Below are positions 1 through 12,200 of a DNA stretch of 64,000 bases, one piece after another. The translations under genes and the position numbers were made by a program. The DNA is from Paragonimus westermani (lineage: Eukaryota; Platyhelminthes; Trematoda; Plagiorchiida; Troglotrematidae). Location: positions 137,387 to 201,386 of the forward strand of contig QNGE01001006.1 in assembly GCA_008508345.1 (NCBI GenBank), written 5' to 3'. The notes beneath the pieces are model-generated. The model saw only the letters and a list, made by a program, of their open reading frames with translations. It was not told where the DNA came from and ran no database searches. Numbering within the stretch: the first letter of the stretch is position 1; the number at the start of each line of letters is the position of its first letter.

Positions 1-3000
1 CAAGGACACAAAACGTCATTAAAATCGATACGCTAATTTTCGGGCTTGCTAACTAGGCGTACCAGCGCTTTGCGGAGGCTGCAGTGTTGCATTTCGTAGA
101 TGCTAATGTGGTGTAGAGTTTTGTTTGTTTGCCTGACAGAGGAACGTGATGCCACTCGTGTAAAAAAGCCGTTTGGCTTGATATCATATCTAATCCAAAT
201 GAAGATGAACAACTAAGGCCAAGCGTGTGTGAACTGAGTCAGACGCTGTGCAAATAGGCTCACATGCATAAGGTCAATTACCACTATATGTACTGATCTG
301 AAAACCGACCACATATCCAACACTGCCCAATTTGACAATGCTCCCAACACAGGAACCTGGCAAGAAACAAGATTTTTCGAAAACCGATTCACAGTTTTTG
401 TGCTTTTTCCGACAGTAATAACAGGATTTGATAACTTAAAAGGGCAAGGAGCCATTGGGTCTGTCAGGTTTTCGGGTATCGGCGCTGAAAAGGAGATCGT
501 TTCAATAAAATTTGGGATTACTATCTGATTAACGCCAACTGTGGATCATCCACCGAAACGTACCGTCTTTAAAAACCAATGATGTTCTTGTTATAGGGCA
601 AGAGTGTATATTACCTACACGCCACTGAGTAATTCATATCCCTTGGTCGTGTTCTGGTCGAGTGTGATCAACGCTGACATTAAACAACCCCCACTTCCTG
701 GTCCTTGGGTGACATGTGAATCAAAATAACTTAATAAGACAGTCTGTCAGTCTCATTCACTAATTCGATGCAACTACTACTGTATAATTCATGTTACTGT
801 CCACTGGGTTTTATTTTTTGGTTCGCACTGGATAAATACACAAAATCCATTCGCTTTGTGGATGAGAAACCATGGTCTGATACTGACAGCCATAAGATGT
901 ACCGAACCTAAAAGCTGACCAATCAGATAGTGCCCGGTACAAAGAGCGTGTGAAAATTAGTGTTTGCTCGCATTCTGGTTTGCTTTATTACGGCCCTCTT
1001 CTGGTTCTGTGAATTACCAAGGCTTCACACCAGCGGTTTTTTGGGCACGACACACTAAAAATCACATCCGTGTGAACGGCGAGCTGTAGTCTATCACTTG
1101 CATATCTGCGGCTGTCAAATGATATAGCAACAGTTTGCAACACGGATTACGGGGAATGAGAGGTGTGACTAGGCTGTCAAACAGTCTGTAATAGTTGCGG
1201 GAGCACCGACAGGGGCCACTGTGAGACACAAACGTGTATTATCATGCTAGCAACAACCAGGACCACAAGTGAGTTTCGTTTCAGGGACGTGGGGTTTCTG
1301 TTAGAGACGGGCTGAGTTTCTTCAAACCGGAAACAGATTCATTCCACACTGTAGGCCCTTAACGTTTCATTCCACATTAAATGAGTTTCTTTCTTGGTAG
1401 GCTCAGTGATAATTAAAGATTCTATTCAACCTCACCTCCTTGTTGAACATGTTGAACAGTTCATTGAAGCATCGAGTTCGACGGTTTTTGAACATTCAGA
1501 TGAACGTGTTTCACACGGGTACTGACTTAATAACACTGGTTAGCTCACATTAGACCGGACGCATAATATCACGTTGCATTACCATTCTCTACGGTGTTTG
1601 TGGGGTACTGCCCCATAAATCAACTAATCTTCTTGAAAAACTAGCTGCGTTTACTTCACACACATTTGATGCTGTGAGTGGAAATTACTCGCAGCTTCAT
1701 ATAGGGTTGCTGGCAGTTAGTTGTAGACAGGTCATCAGTAGGTTTCCAAGAAGCTCTTCAAAATCCATACAGTTTGTTCTCTACTCCAGCGCTATACTCA
1801 GCTACCTTTGAGAAGAAAATGAGTACACTGCCGGGCAGTTCACTCGGCCCTCACCGAAATACCGTCTGCAGAGAGTTCGGCCATTGGGCGAATTAATTCT
1901 ATTCACGGGTGGGACGAAATTTTGGTAAATATTGACAAGGCGAAGCCACTGGCAATTTAATAGTGGTTGCTTCTAAGTTCGGACATTTTCCATCATGTGC
2001 ACCAAGTTCTTTGCTTCAACGATCTGCTTAGCTCTTTAGTCCATTCATTCCTTTTGTGGCCTTTTGTGTTAACACCGAGACGTAACCAAGCGCTGGTGTG
2101 TAATCACAAGGTACGAAATGTTATCCCGGAGGAAATCGTTTCTGATTTATTATAGCAACCTGTGGTTTTGAGTTAAGAAGTGGTCAGTTGTCAGTGAAAA
2201 GTTTCTCGTCGAACCTCAACGGCCATTGGATTTTACCTTGAAGGAACAGCAGTGTCCGAATCCAGGAACGTTGCGGATAGAAGCGCTACTCGATTTCACG
2301 TACGTTGTCCAAATACTGTCAACGCTATTTACATTATCTGCAATTGAGTGAAGCGGCGTTTGTTCAGTTATGGAATGACTCTCCAAACATTAATAGATTG
2401 TCTGGTGACCTAGCCGTTGATGCTTCAGAGACTACGAACTTAATGTGACCTGCTGTGTACCAAGCATATGCAGCGCATTTTTGCAGTTCAACATAACTGA
2501 AGAAGAAGCTACGGCAGAGGTACAGTTATTTGATATTTTAAATGGGACGATTTAGTGCAAACAGTACTCAATTCAGACAACTGCTTGCTTGAATGGCGCA
2601 GTTACTGCGCTGGATAGACAGTAGGTTGTTTCTGTTGTGACAAACTGTAAGACCGTTCTTCGGCATTAAACCACCCTGAGCTACCAAATAAAATTAGCTA
2701 CTAGTAATTGCAATGTAGGGTGGAGAATTGAGTTTTTCCTTTTATTGTCACAACGGGTCTCCGGAATTAGAAGTGTCAACAAAAATTGGACAATTACTGA
2801 CTACAAAGTACACATTGACAACGAGCTGGATGACGCAGCTTCAAACACAGAAGCGCACAAAGACATAGATTACATATCTGGTAGCATAACAATTGCTTCA
2901 TTTCAGCGATATAAATATAATTATTGAACAACATGAGAACTGATTGTTTGCTACGCCGTTTTTGAAATTTCTAGTTTTTTTCTACTTTGTGGAATATTTG

Positions 3001-6000
3001 GCCCTCTACCTAATAGTGAGTACTGTTATTCCGATTTGTTACCAGGATACCGTAACCGGCAAGTAAGAACAGGTGGGAACTTAACCATCTGTTTCCGTCA
3101 GAGTTCGCGGGTACAATACAGGTGTGAGATAGGATAGAAACCTTGTTCACCCGCTTATCCATGTCATGAGACACGAAGGAATAAAACACAATGACGTTGT
3201 ACACGAGAAAGTTGAAAAAGAGTAATGAAATGACAACTTGAAAGAGCACACAGTAGACCATGACATGCTGAGCATATCACTCAATACGCGTAAGTGTCAG
3301 GTAAGTAACAATGATGGAGAAAATTCGATTATGCTGACTGAGATGCCGGAAGACTTGGTTTGCTGTACTGTACAACTGTTACCCTAATGTCGGAGGAGTA
3401 TTGTTGTATAACAGGCAGTTTCGTTGTTAGTGGTATACTACTCACAAGTAGTGTATTACCCACAAGCGACATTCAGGAGCAAAAAGACAGGCCCCGAACA
3501 CGACGGACAAGAAGGGACTATCGAAACAGTGTGTACATGATGTGTGAGAACTTTCACCAAGTCGATTGACCACGTACTGTCAACCAATGTATGTGAGTGC
3601 ATGTCTGTCGTGCAAATGAGTGTACGCGTTTGTGGTTTAGTTTTTGACATGAACTATACGGAAGTTTGCGCAATGAACCTACTTGTTGGCCAAGCATCTT
3701 TTGCGGACACAACAGTACAGATGATCGCACTAATATGGATCACGTCAAAATTCATGGAAATGAATCGTGATGTGACCAGTTTCATCACTGTTTGTGATCC
3801 GTATTATCCTTGTTTAATCAAGGCATTTTCCATAACGAAGGAAATGGGCTTTTTATCACGAAATTGAGATATTGTTGGGTTATTATGGTTAGCAAGACTC
3901 CTACTCGAAACCTTACGTCATTAGGTGTCGGCTACTCAGTTTGCTGAATGTAAACTATTTACGGTATGTTAGCTGGAAGTAACTTAAATTGGTGTCAAAT
4001 AGCATCTCGCTCGGCACTCTGTTCGTGTTAATCACTGAACTTGCATTACCCCTTTGAGCCAGTTTGCGAGTTATCGTCACACTGAATGGTCGCAACAAAC
4101 CAGACTTCATACGTGACATCCACAGTTACTTAGTTAAACGTGGTTTCGACTGCCTTTTCCATAGTAAGCAAACTAGGGGCGCAATCGGTCATGGATTTTC
4201 AGCCAGCTTGACAGCCAGGATCATTTTCTCCTGTATGGGTTCAAATATTTTGGACATTCTATTAACAGAAGGAACGAATTCAATGAAAGAATTCTGCCGG
4301 CTCATTACTGTAAATATCACACAGATTTGGTGTCGCGAGTACGATTTACTGTGGGTTGAAGATCGAAAACGTGTCATTTCAGCCCACAGACACTCACCAT
4401 CTGTGATTGCTGGAGTTGCATTGTTCGGGTTCCTGAGCGTCAGTGTTGGTGGGAATTGCTTCGTTACGCTCCCTGTGAAATTGGAGAGGATAAAATGTTA
4501 GAATATTAACAACTATTGAATCGGATGCAATTCAGAATATTCGAACTTATTTTAATTAGCAACTATGCTTGGGCAAATCTGTTCCTTCTATTGTGAATTC
4601 TCTTCGGTTGCCAGAACTGGCGCAAATTTCACAGAGAAGATACGGGTTCATGAGACTAATCTGTGAAACCTCACCACGATAACTTTTGTAGTGAACAGCC
4701 GTGCTGTAGCAACCGTCACCTTATCCACTTCCTTACCTTTGTTAGGATGATTCCAATTAACCCATATATTTGTCACTTTGATAAACGTTGAAGATCGTAG
4801 TTATCCTGTGTTTAGTGTGCAGCCATGCGTAAAAAATAAGATGTGGAATTTATCTAAAAGTCGAACGTACATTAGCCATATATAAGCCAGTTTAGCAAGC
4901 CTACCTTCAACTGGTGTCTAGGCAACTGTTCGATATACTCATAGCTTTGTAGTGAATAAATGCAAAGGAAAAATTTTTGTCAGAGTTCCACTTAACCTGT
5001 ACAACAAAGTGACCAGAAATGACAACTGTCTCGCATGTAGTTTGGTTATCGGCGCATATCGACGCATCCTTTAATTCCTACCTGATAGAAATGTGGGCTT
5101 AAACCCAACATGTACGACAATATTTGGCACGTACGAAAAAGTGGCAGATGTTCACCTGAACACGAATGAAAGGCCAGTTTCCGAACACTGAATGGTCACC
5201 AAGAGAACGTAAGCAATTGGGGCAAAATGCTGACTCTGCATTTGTGTCAATGTAAACACGTCGACGTGCTCGATCAAATATATCAGTGGCTGCGCAGGGC
5301 AAGCCGACGGAATATACCACTATCTGATCCATTACGTCATGAAGACCATAGTCTGCTAAGGAGCAATGAACAACGAATGGCTCCTCAAAATGCAAGCAGG
5401 GATTATCGTCAACTATAGATCTTTGGTTGGGGAAGCAGTTAAGTTGACGACTGAGGACTAGTTTATACGAATTCAAGCGAAACTAACAGAATAGCACAGT
5501 AAGGCGTTATCTGAGTGATCAAAGTTCACTTATTCTCAAGATGAAATTTTGCGTTGTTAGTAAATAAGTATACGGTTATCCTTAGGATTATCTGATTGCT
5601 TGAGCTTTTTAACCATTTTTACTTAAAAGATCATTGCAATTCTGGTGGTGAGTACATCGTCGATGAAGAATCATGGATGCATAGAGGTACTTAACCGTGG
5701 GATAAACTGATACGGCAGCGAAAGTGCTCCGGATCGGAAGGCGAATCAGTTTACCTCATACGATGTTTGGTGTGCATCACCAAACCGGTCTTTTTGAAAA
5801 CAAGCATATCACCAAACCATTGAGCGTACAAATAAAACAAGCTGACTGAATAATTAAGTGCAACAGTTGTGATAGACTAAACACAGACGATAAGCTAGAT
5901 ATCGTTCTTCTAGTGAACTTCACATTGTATAATTGCCAGTTCATTTATTAGCTGCAGTCGATTGAGTAGTTTTGTCTTTGAATGCCGTGGATACTCCAAT

Positions 6001-6391
6001 CCCACATATAACTCCAAGAAACGTTTTTCTTTGTCTTAAAATAATGAGTCAAATCAGAACAGGTTGATTTGGAACGTGTTGATAATCGCGTGAATTTCTG
6101 CACTGCCTCCAATCGATCAAACATGAATACACAATACTTGCTGGAGCAGTCTAGTTGCTCATTGTCTGATGTTCAAAGGCTTAGATACCATGCGTTGAGA
6201 GAGGTGAAGAAGATCAAGACAATCGAACACACCAGAAAGAACAGACTCCAACGGATGAACACATTTCAGCTGAAATGGTCCTTCAGTTCGAGAACAAATA
6301 GTGATTGCTTTCAATGAAGGGTATCGAGTTTTATTTAAACTCTACTCATTGTCAGTATATGGTATGGTTGTGTGCTGATGAAAGGAACTAT

Positions 6392-6419
6392 GATGCAACA
6401 TCTAAGATGCAGCATCTAA
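6392..6419. repeat. Two 14-base direct repeats
   Basis: GATGCAACATCTAA is followed at once by GATGCAGCATCTAA, one mismatch. Confidence 0.9.
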
Positions 6420-6997
6420 GAAAAAGCGAGCGGTAGTAGACATGTGATGTTATTTATATATGTTCTTATCAGCATTCAACGAGCTGAAACTGATCGGATA
6501 GAGTCAATCTGTGAACTGACACAGCAGTCGCATCTGCCTCTCTTGAAACGACCCACTTTCGTGTTTTCTACCGGTCGTCGCTTTGAGGAGGCATGGATTT
6601 CTGTTTTTAAGAGATTTATTGAGCACCATTTTGTGCACAAACCTTACTTACCGTTCTTACTGTGCTTTTTGCTTCAATAGTGGACAACTGATATCATTGA
6701 TTCATTCTACCAGGTATCCTATGTCGATAGGTCCAGCGCAGTGTGACAAGTGCATTTTGTGATGGAACAGTCAGGAAAACTTGCTGGTGGTCCAATTTAT
6801 TAACAGTGAAATGGTTACCTTGTGCAAGGAGGCGTCCGTGATTCATTTTCCCGCAACTTTTATAATTAGTTAGTCGTCTTAACCCAGAGGGTAAATACAA
6901 AAGAATTTCAATAAACTGATTGTCTATGTGTGCACCAGCCAGGATGATTAGGACCTCTGTAATCACATTATAGTTAGTGAGTTTGCATTTTTTACAG

Positions 6998-7132
6998 CTA
7001 AAGACAATCACTATTATGGTCGAGTGGGTCAAATATGGGCGATGATGGCAGCGTTCATTTTAACCATTCCGACGTGGTGCTTGGGTGCCATGTTTATTGG
7101 TCAACTTTTTGACAAGCCGACCTACACACGAG
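6998..7132 (+). CDS. Candidate plus-strand exon encoding a membrane segment
   Basis: Acceptor GTTTGCATTTTTTACAG (good pyrimidine tract) and donor CGAG followed by GTGGGT. Two bases, 44 codons, one base: KDNHYYGRVGQIWAMMAAFI then LTIPTWCLGAMFIGQLFDKP TYTR. The middle is hydrophobic enough for one membrane helix. It lies on the strand opposite SLC38A9 and outside its exons. No family recognised; a chance open segment of this size is quite possible. Confidence 0.22.
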
Positions 7133-8350
7133 GTGGGTTCTGATTGGCTGCATTATTTAGCAAATTCTTTTTACCGCTATACCGTGGATATTGTCACCTA
7201 GTCAGGCAGTATGATCAAGCAATTAAAACCAGAGTACTTGCAATTGTCACTCCTGAGTGTTTGTTCGCTGAACAACCTTCATTATTATTCCTATGGCACA
7301 AGCGACAATAGCAGCATCAAAGCCATCACAAATCGTGGTATGCTCATCTTCAGACCATATGAATTACTGCGCCGCTATCTGTGTTACTGTGTTGGCCTAT
7401 ATTCGCCAATCAAGTGGCTGGAGCAAGTTTTTCTTCACGCCAAATGACAGCTTTTATAACGTTTCATCTTAGATCCATGATTCGCGATCTTTATTTAGAA
7501 AACGCTTAACTAACGGCTTGCGTGCTCCGTCAAATGGTATGAAAATTTCTCAAAGTCAAAGAAACTCTGAAATCATTGAGTCCTGATCAGAAAAGTTTCA
7601 TTTGGAAAAGTCACAAGATTTACCCGTTTGGTGAGTGGAAAACATGATTGCTCTGACGTTAGTGTGTGTTAGCAAGCACCGTGCCAGCAGAGAATGCTTG
7701 CTAGTGCAATTTTCATTGAAACTTATCAGAGAGCCTAGCTTATTGACAGAATACTTATAGCCTGCTCTCGTTAACATACACGCACACAGACTCTTAAATA
7801 TAGACCCTAGTTTGCCTTTTTAGAAAAATCGTAAGCATAGCCCTTAAATGTTCCGAGGTTGTTGACTCAACCGACTTCGTGTCACCACCCTACAAAGGTG
7901 ATGGCGCTTCATTTCTAAATTAAGTAGGTCTCTTCCGAGAGGTGCAAATGTCTATTAACGTCCCTGTTAGTCAGGTTCAAGTTGTGTTGGTCATGCTATG
8001 TAGGAAAGAAGATGAGAAGATCTCCCTGAGCTGCTACAACTATCGTGCTTTCCTCTGCTTCGTGTTTTGCTATCAGGTTAGGGATACTGTGGCTCCTTCA
8101 TCCTAGGGTTGGGTAGGTCAAGAAAGACGTGGAAAAATCAAGCCAACTGACGGGGTTGTTCATACATGAGGATGACTGAGGAAGCAGGTCTGTGAAAGCC
8201 ACTGACTTGATATCACTTTCGATTTCAACTTGACATGCTCCTGTTGTTCCGCAGTTACATTTAAACTGGCTAAATGGGCAGTGAAATTTGAGACCTTGAA
8301 AGCCACACTCTGTGTTCACGGTATGTTGGATAACCTGAACAAAAATCTGT

Positions 8351-8403
8351 TTGTATATATATTGTCTGTAAATATTGTCTATATATTTTTGTCTATATAT
8401 TGT
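8351..8403. repeat. Imperfect AT-rich tandem repeat
   Basis: Four tandem units built on TATATATTGTCTG / TAAATATTGTCTA / TATATTTTTGTCTA / TATATTGTTG, differing by substitutions and short indels. Confidence 0.8.
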
Positions 8404-9062
8404 TGTTAACTATTCAGCAATTTTCGACGTTACTTATCATGGTGAATGCCGGTGGAGGTAGCTCTTTAAAAAACTTAGAGGGCGGAGCTCATGAACGTTC
8501 AGAGTGCAGATCAGTGGCCGCCAAAATTAGAGTGTGTGGAATAAGCTGAGATACAGCCGATCTGGCAACTGAGGATTAACCTTCTCACTCAGAATTTGAA
8601 ACAACCTGTAACACATACCAAGAAAGCTAGTGTGTATCTGCTTCTATTTTAATACAAAAATCACGTATTCCACCAGGCAAAACTGACGAGGGCTCACACG
8701 GCAAGTATGTCATTTGTAATGCTGAAAGTAATTCTGAAGTGGGGAAACCTTCCGGAAGATTTCTTACGAGAACTTTCTTTATTTGGGTGCTTGATGCCGA
8801 GCGCTGTGTTGGTGTTAACATCAGTTCATATCCTTGAAGAAACGGGTTCATTGGTAGTTTCTTAATTCCAGCTCAACTGAGTGCAGTTTGGTTTATGATA
8901 GTGTGGCACACACAACCATAAAACCACCAAACCTACGAAAAATGGTCATTATTTTACAAAAGGAAGTCTAGCGGAATTGCTGTTCGGATTGACTTCACCC
9001 CGCCAAAAGTAGGAATAACCTATTTTCAAATTATGTGGGTTGTAAATATTGTTCAGACTTAC

Positions 9063-9242
9063 GATATATGTAGTCACCGGTGTTGAAGAGGAAATTGCTT
9101 AATAACACGTAGTAAACGATGGTTGCGCCGATCAGGGAAATCTGAGAGAAAATCAAGGCTATGATCCAACCAGGTTTGCCGAAATAATATTCGCAAGTAT
9201 CTGATAGGTCCAGAAATGTATTCTGCGGCAGGTTCCGAATAA
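9063..9242 (-). CDS. SLC38A9: SLC38A9-like exon: TM2-TM3 loop and TM3
   Basis: A 180-base exon, acceptor CACTGTTTTCAG, donor C followed by GTAAGT. It encodes the loop [20 protein letters not shown] and the helix [20 protein letters not shown], then [15 protein letters not shown]. Human SLC38A9 has [29 protein letters not shown] at the same place. The phase-1 end means the next exon starts with two bases; it should begin the glycosylated luminal loop. No such exon was recognised to the left, so it is either beyond the window or too diverged to see. Confidence 0.95.
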
Positions 9243-12200
9243 CTGAAAACAGTGAATGGATGAACATGTTATGTTAAAACTAAGCAACGTATATAAATGT
9301 ATAGAAAGGTTAGGTATCATCAACGTCATCATCGTTATCATCACCATTAAGACAAGCGATAAAACAGCATTCCAATGTATCCCTGAATGAACAACCAATT
9401 AGTCAGTCGCGAACCCCCAATTACATACAGGCTGATTACACAATTACAGTTTTTATTGTTCCGCTTACCTCGTTTTAACTTGCTCTGGGTAGGCTTCATC
9501 AAGTGATTCCTGCTAACTGTTATTCTTTCTCAATGTTAGGCCAGTCATTCAGTCTCTATTTTACGGGCAAATACGATCAGTGGTGTATGTCCTGCTGGCG
9601 GTCATTTCTATTTCATTTCTTTGGATCACCGGTTGATCATTCATTGCGTGAATGGGATATAGTCGTGTGAATGGGGTGCACATTGTCGTAACCTCTTGAC
9701 TAAAAACTCTTTCTAAAACACAGTCGTAGGTATGGTCGTACAGTGTCAGTGTAACGGACTACAGAAGAGAATTTGATGTGCTTACTTTCAACAACTGCGA
9801 TTAAATCTATAGGGAGCCTTCTGACTAATTTATCCTATAAACTACATTCGATTCCATCTGTCTTTTTGAAGAACGTATCGCCGTAGTAGTGGAACCGATA
9901 ACAATACATGTGTGTACTCCCTTGTGAACTTGCTGTCTATCGAATGCTTAGAAGACGGTCGTAATGGACTAATGCAAGAGAAATCCAGGAACTCATGGGG
10001 CAGTTTGAAATCAATAAAAATACAATGGTTAATTACTCTCTTCGAGAGCGGCTGACATGAACTGGGCTCTTCCTTAGAACATTCCAGGAGTTGCAAAAGG
10101 ATTATTAATTTGTTACAAAAATATCGGCCGATCGTCACCTTCATACAAAGCTGCCGACGAAGTGATTCTCAATGATGTTACTCAGTGTGTTTCCTCTAAA
10201 TTGTTCGGTAAAGATGATTACTCTGTCTGAATGATGAATTTTCAAATGAATTTTCCATAAATCATTGATTGGGTGGTCGCTAGGTTCTATAAAGTGACGC
10301 GGTCTTTAGGGTAATCTTCGACAAAACATTATAAGAATATGTTCGTTCCGCCTGCTTCCTGTATCCTGCTTTGAAACTGCTGAGAACAATGAACTCACCT
10401 TTGTAGTACCACACAGACTACAGAGGAATCCTCTGAGTTTTGAAAGTTTCAGCAGGTGTCAGCAATTTGAAGCTGAAATTATCGGGCTGAAAACTCTAAT
10501 ACTTTTGGCCGAATAAATAACAGTAACGAAGATTGTTGATCCTTTTCAGATTTTCCGTTCTGAGTGAAATATTTCAATATCTTTTAACAAAACCAATTTT
10601 AAGGGAAGAAACAGATGAAAGTGGAGATTGAGAGAGTCTTCTGGGACAGTTGTTCCTCTGGAATGTTTGGTGGATTCCGGATGACGGAGTGGTTTGAATC
10701 GTTAACTGAGTCCAACTGGGAAACTTATGGCCCCTCAGCGTGACTTAGTAGTTCAGCTTGTAGACCACTTGCTACTTCTAGGCTTGTTGTCGCTGTCGCC
10801 GATTCAAATCAAGTTGAAGCCTAGATTTATGCGACATAACCTCTTTTCAAACAGGAGATTGCAGATACTTTTAAGATAAGGGGCGATCTTGTGATTGCAC
10901 ATGAAGTAGTTCCCCCGACAGTTTTAATCAACTTTTCGTGACTCAAATTGACGTCCGAATTTAAATGACAGATTATTAAGTTCTCGTGTCGCATGTGTCG
11001 TATTGCGCTGTATACATGCATGCACGTACTGTGCAACTGAATTTTGTCAAAAACGGTGTTAAGATTGAGTTAGACTTTCTTAAGGAGTGGCCATTCTTTC
11101 CATGATTTCGACCAAAAATCGTTGGGATGGAGGTTGGGACTTCGATTTCTTGTGTGCACTTATTTGTCATTTCGAAAGGTTGCTCTCGCTTGGTGACTTG
11201 TGAATAGTTTACAGATTGGTGCCGGTGGAAGATTTTCCTATCCATGTAAAATGGCGCATTACAAACATTGAACATCATCCACTAAAATTTTCCTGGATAC
11301 ATTCCAAATGGGTCTGGCTGACGTTTCGCCGAATTCTTCCATTGCCGAAAAATGTCTTACACTTGTAATTTGACCAGACATCAAGTACACCTCAAATGTA
11401 AGAGATCACATCGTCTATTATCAGTGGAGTTCTTTCATTCTTGAAACAAAGAATTCTAACATTGGAATATTCCAGAAATACCTAGTGAATGTGACCTATC
11501 AAAACGATTTTAGAAGCACTTTGGTGTTGAAACATTCGACGAACCGTTCAATCTCCGAACAACTTCTTCACCTTGACGTGTAATGAAGAATTGACACACG
11601 CAATTTTCAAGTTTTTTTAAAAGCACTATTAGTACCATTGAGTGCTTGATTTATTCCTCAGTTCTGTGATCGTGCTGCAAGTTCTTATCTTTGAAGGTCG
11701 CAGTGGTTGAACTGGTTGAACTGTTCACTATGTCTCATCCATATTCACCTTCGCGAACATTGGTTGTAACGTTCCAGTGATATTCACAACTTTTCAAAAC
11801 AATTGTCAATTCCATCAAAGATGTGAGAATCGGTTTCGGAGAGCCCACAAAATTGTTGCAAGATACATCTCTCCTGATTTCGCATCCACAGGGCTTATCA
11901 ACGGGGATAGGAAATTGGGTGGATCTGTTAATATCGGCTTGTTCGTTAAGCACAGTATTGAAATGAGCAATCTGGTGAGTTCAAGTAAGTGTTGGGGGGT
12001 TGTCGTCTTCTGGGGCATGCTGGATGCTTTTGTTGAGGGTTTTCTCTCTGTCAAAAAGATGTTTCTTGAAATTAATGTCTAGCTGGCGTTTTATTCCAAA
12101 CCAGTAAACTACCGCAGGATTGTTCACCGATTCATTGGTCAAATTTCTGACAGTACTATATGTGTACGATGCTATTGATTTGGAAGTAGACTGGATATGT

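Larger units (their letters stand above)
1..9062 (-). other. Presumed SLC38A9 intron 6 (partial); no confident exon
   Basis: I see no TM4-TM11 SLC38A9 sequence (for example the LNFKSP or FFIHN stretches) on the minus strand. A plus-strand exon-like block lies at 6998-7132. Two 14-base direct repeats sit at 6392-6419 and an imperfect AT-rich repeat at 8351-8403. Open frames at 4064-4501 (+), 5099-5476 (-) and 8098-8319 (-) have no recognisable homology and lengths expected by chance. Confidence 0.6.

Noticed and set aside
841..900. Minus-strand RPWFLIHKANGF, compared with the FFIHN segment of SLC38A9
   Set aside because: Only a few residues agree and the flanking sequence does not match TM6.
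4064..4501. Longest open frame in the window (145 codons, +)
   Set aside because: No homology, no initiator ATG at its start, and one or two frames of this length are expected by chance in 64 kb of this composition.
5099..5476. 125-codon minus-strand frame with several Cys, considered as the SLC38A9 luminal loop
   Set aside because: No acceptor gives the two-base start required after the TM3 exon with a reasonable pyrimidine tract, and no glycosylation-rich or WW-type loop end is visible.
8098..8345. Minus-strand frame (NTECGFQGLKFHCPFSQF) with good acceptor TTTTTGTTCAG, considered as the next SLC38A9 exon
   Set aside because: The acceptor gives phase 0, whereas the preceding exon needs two leading bases; no good donor follows.
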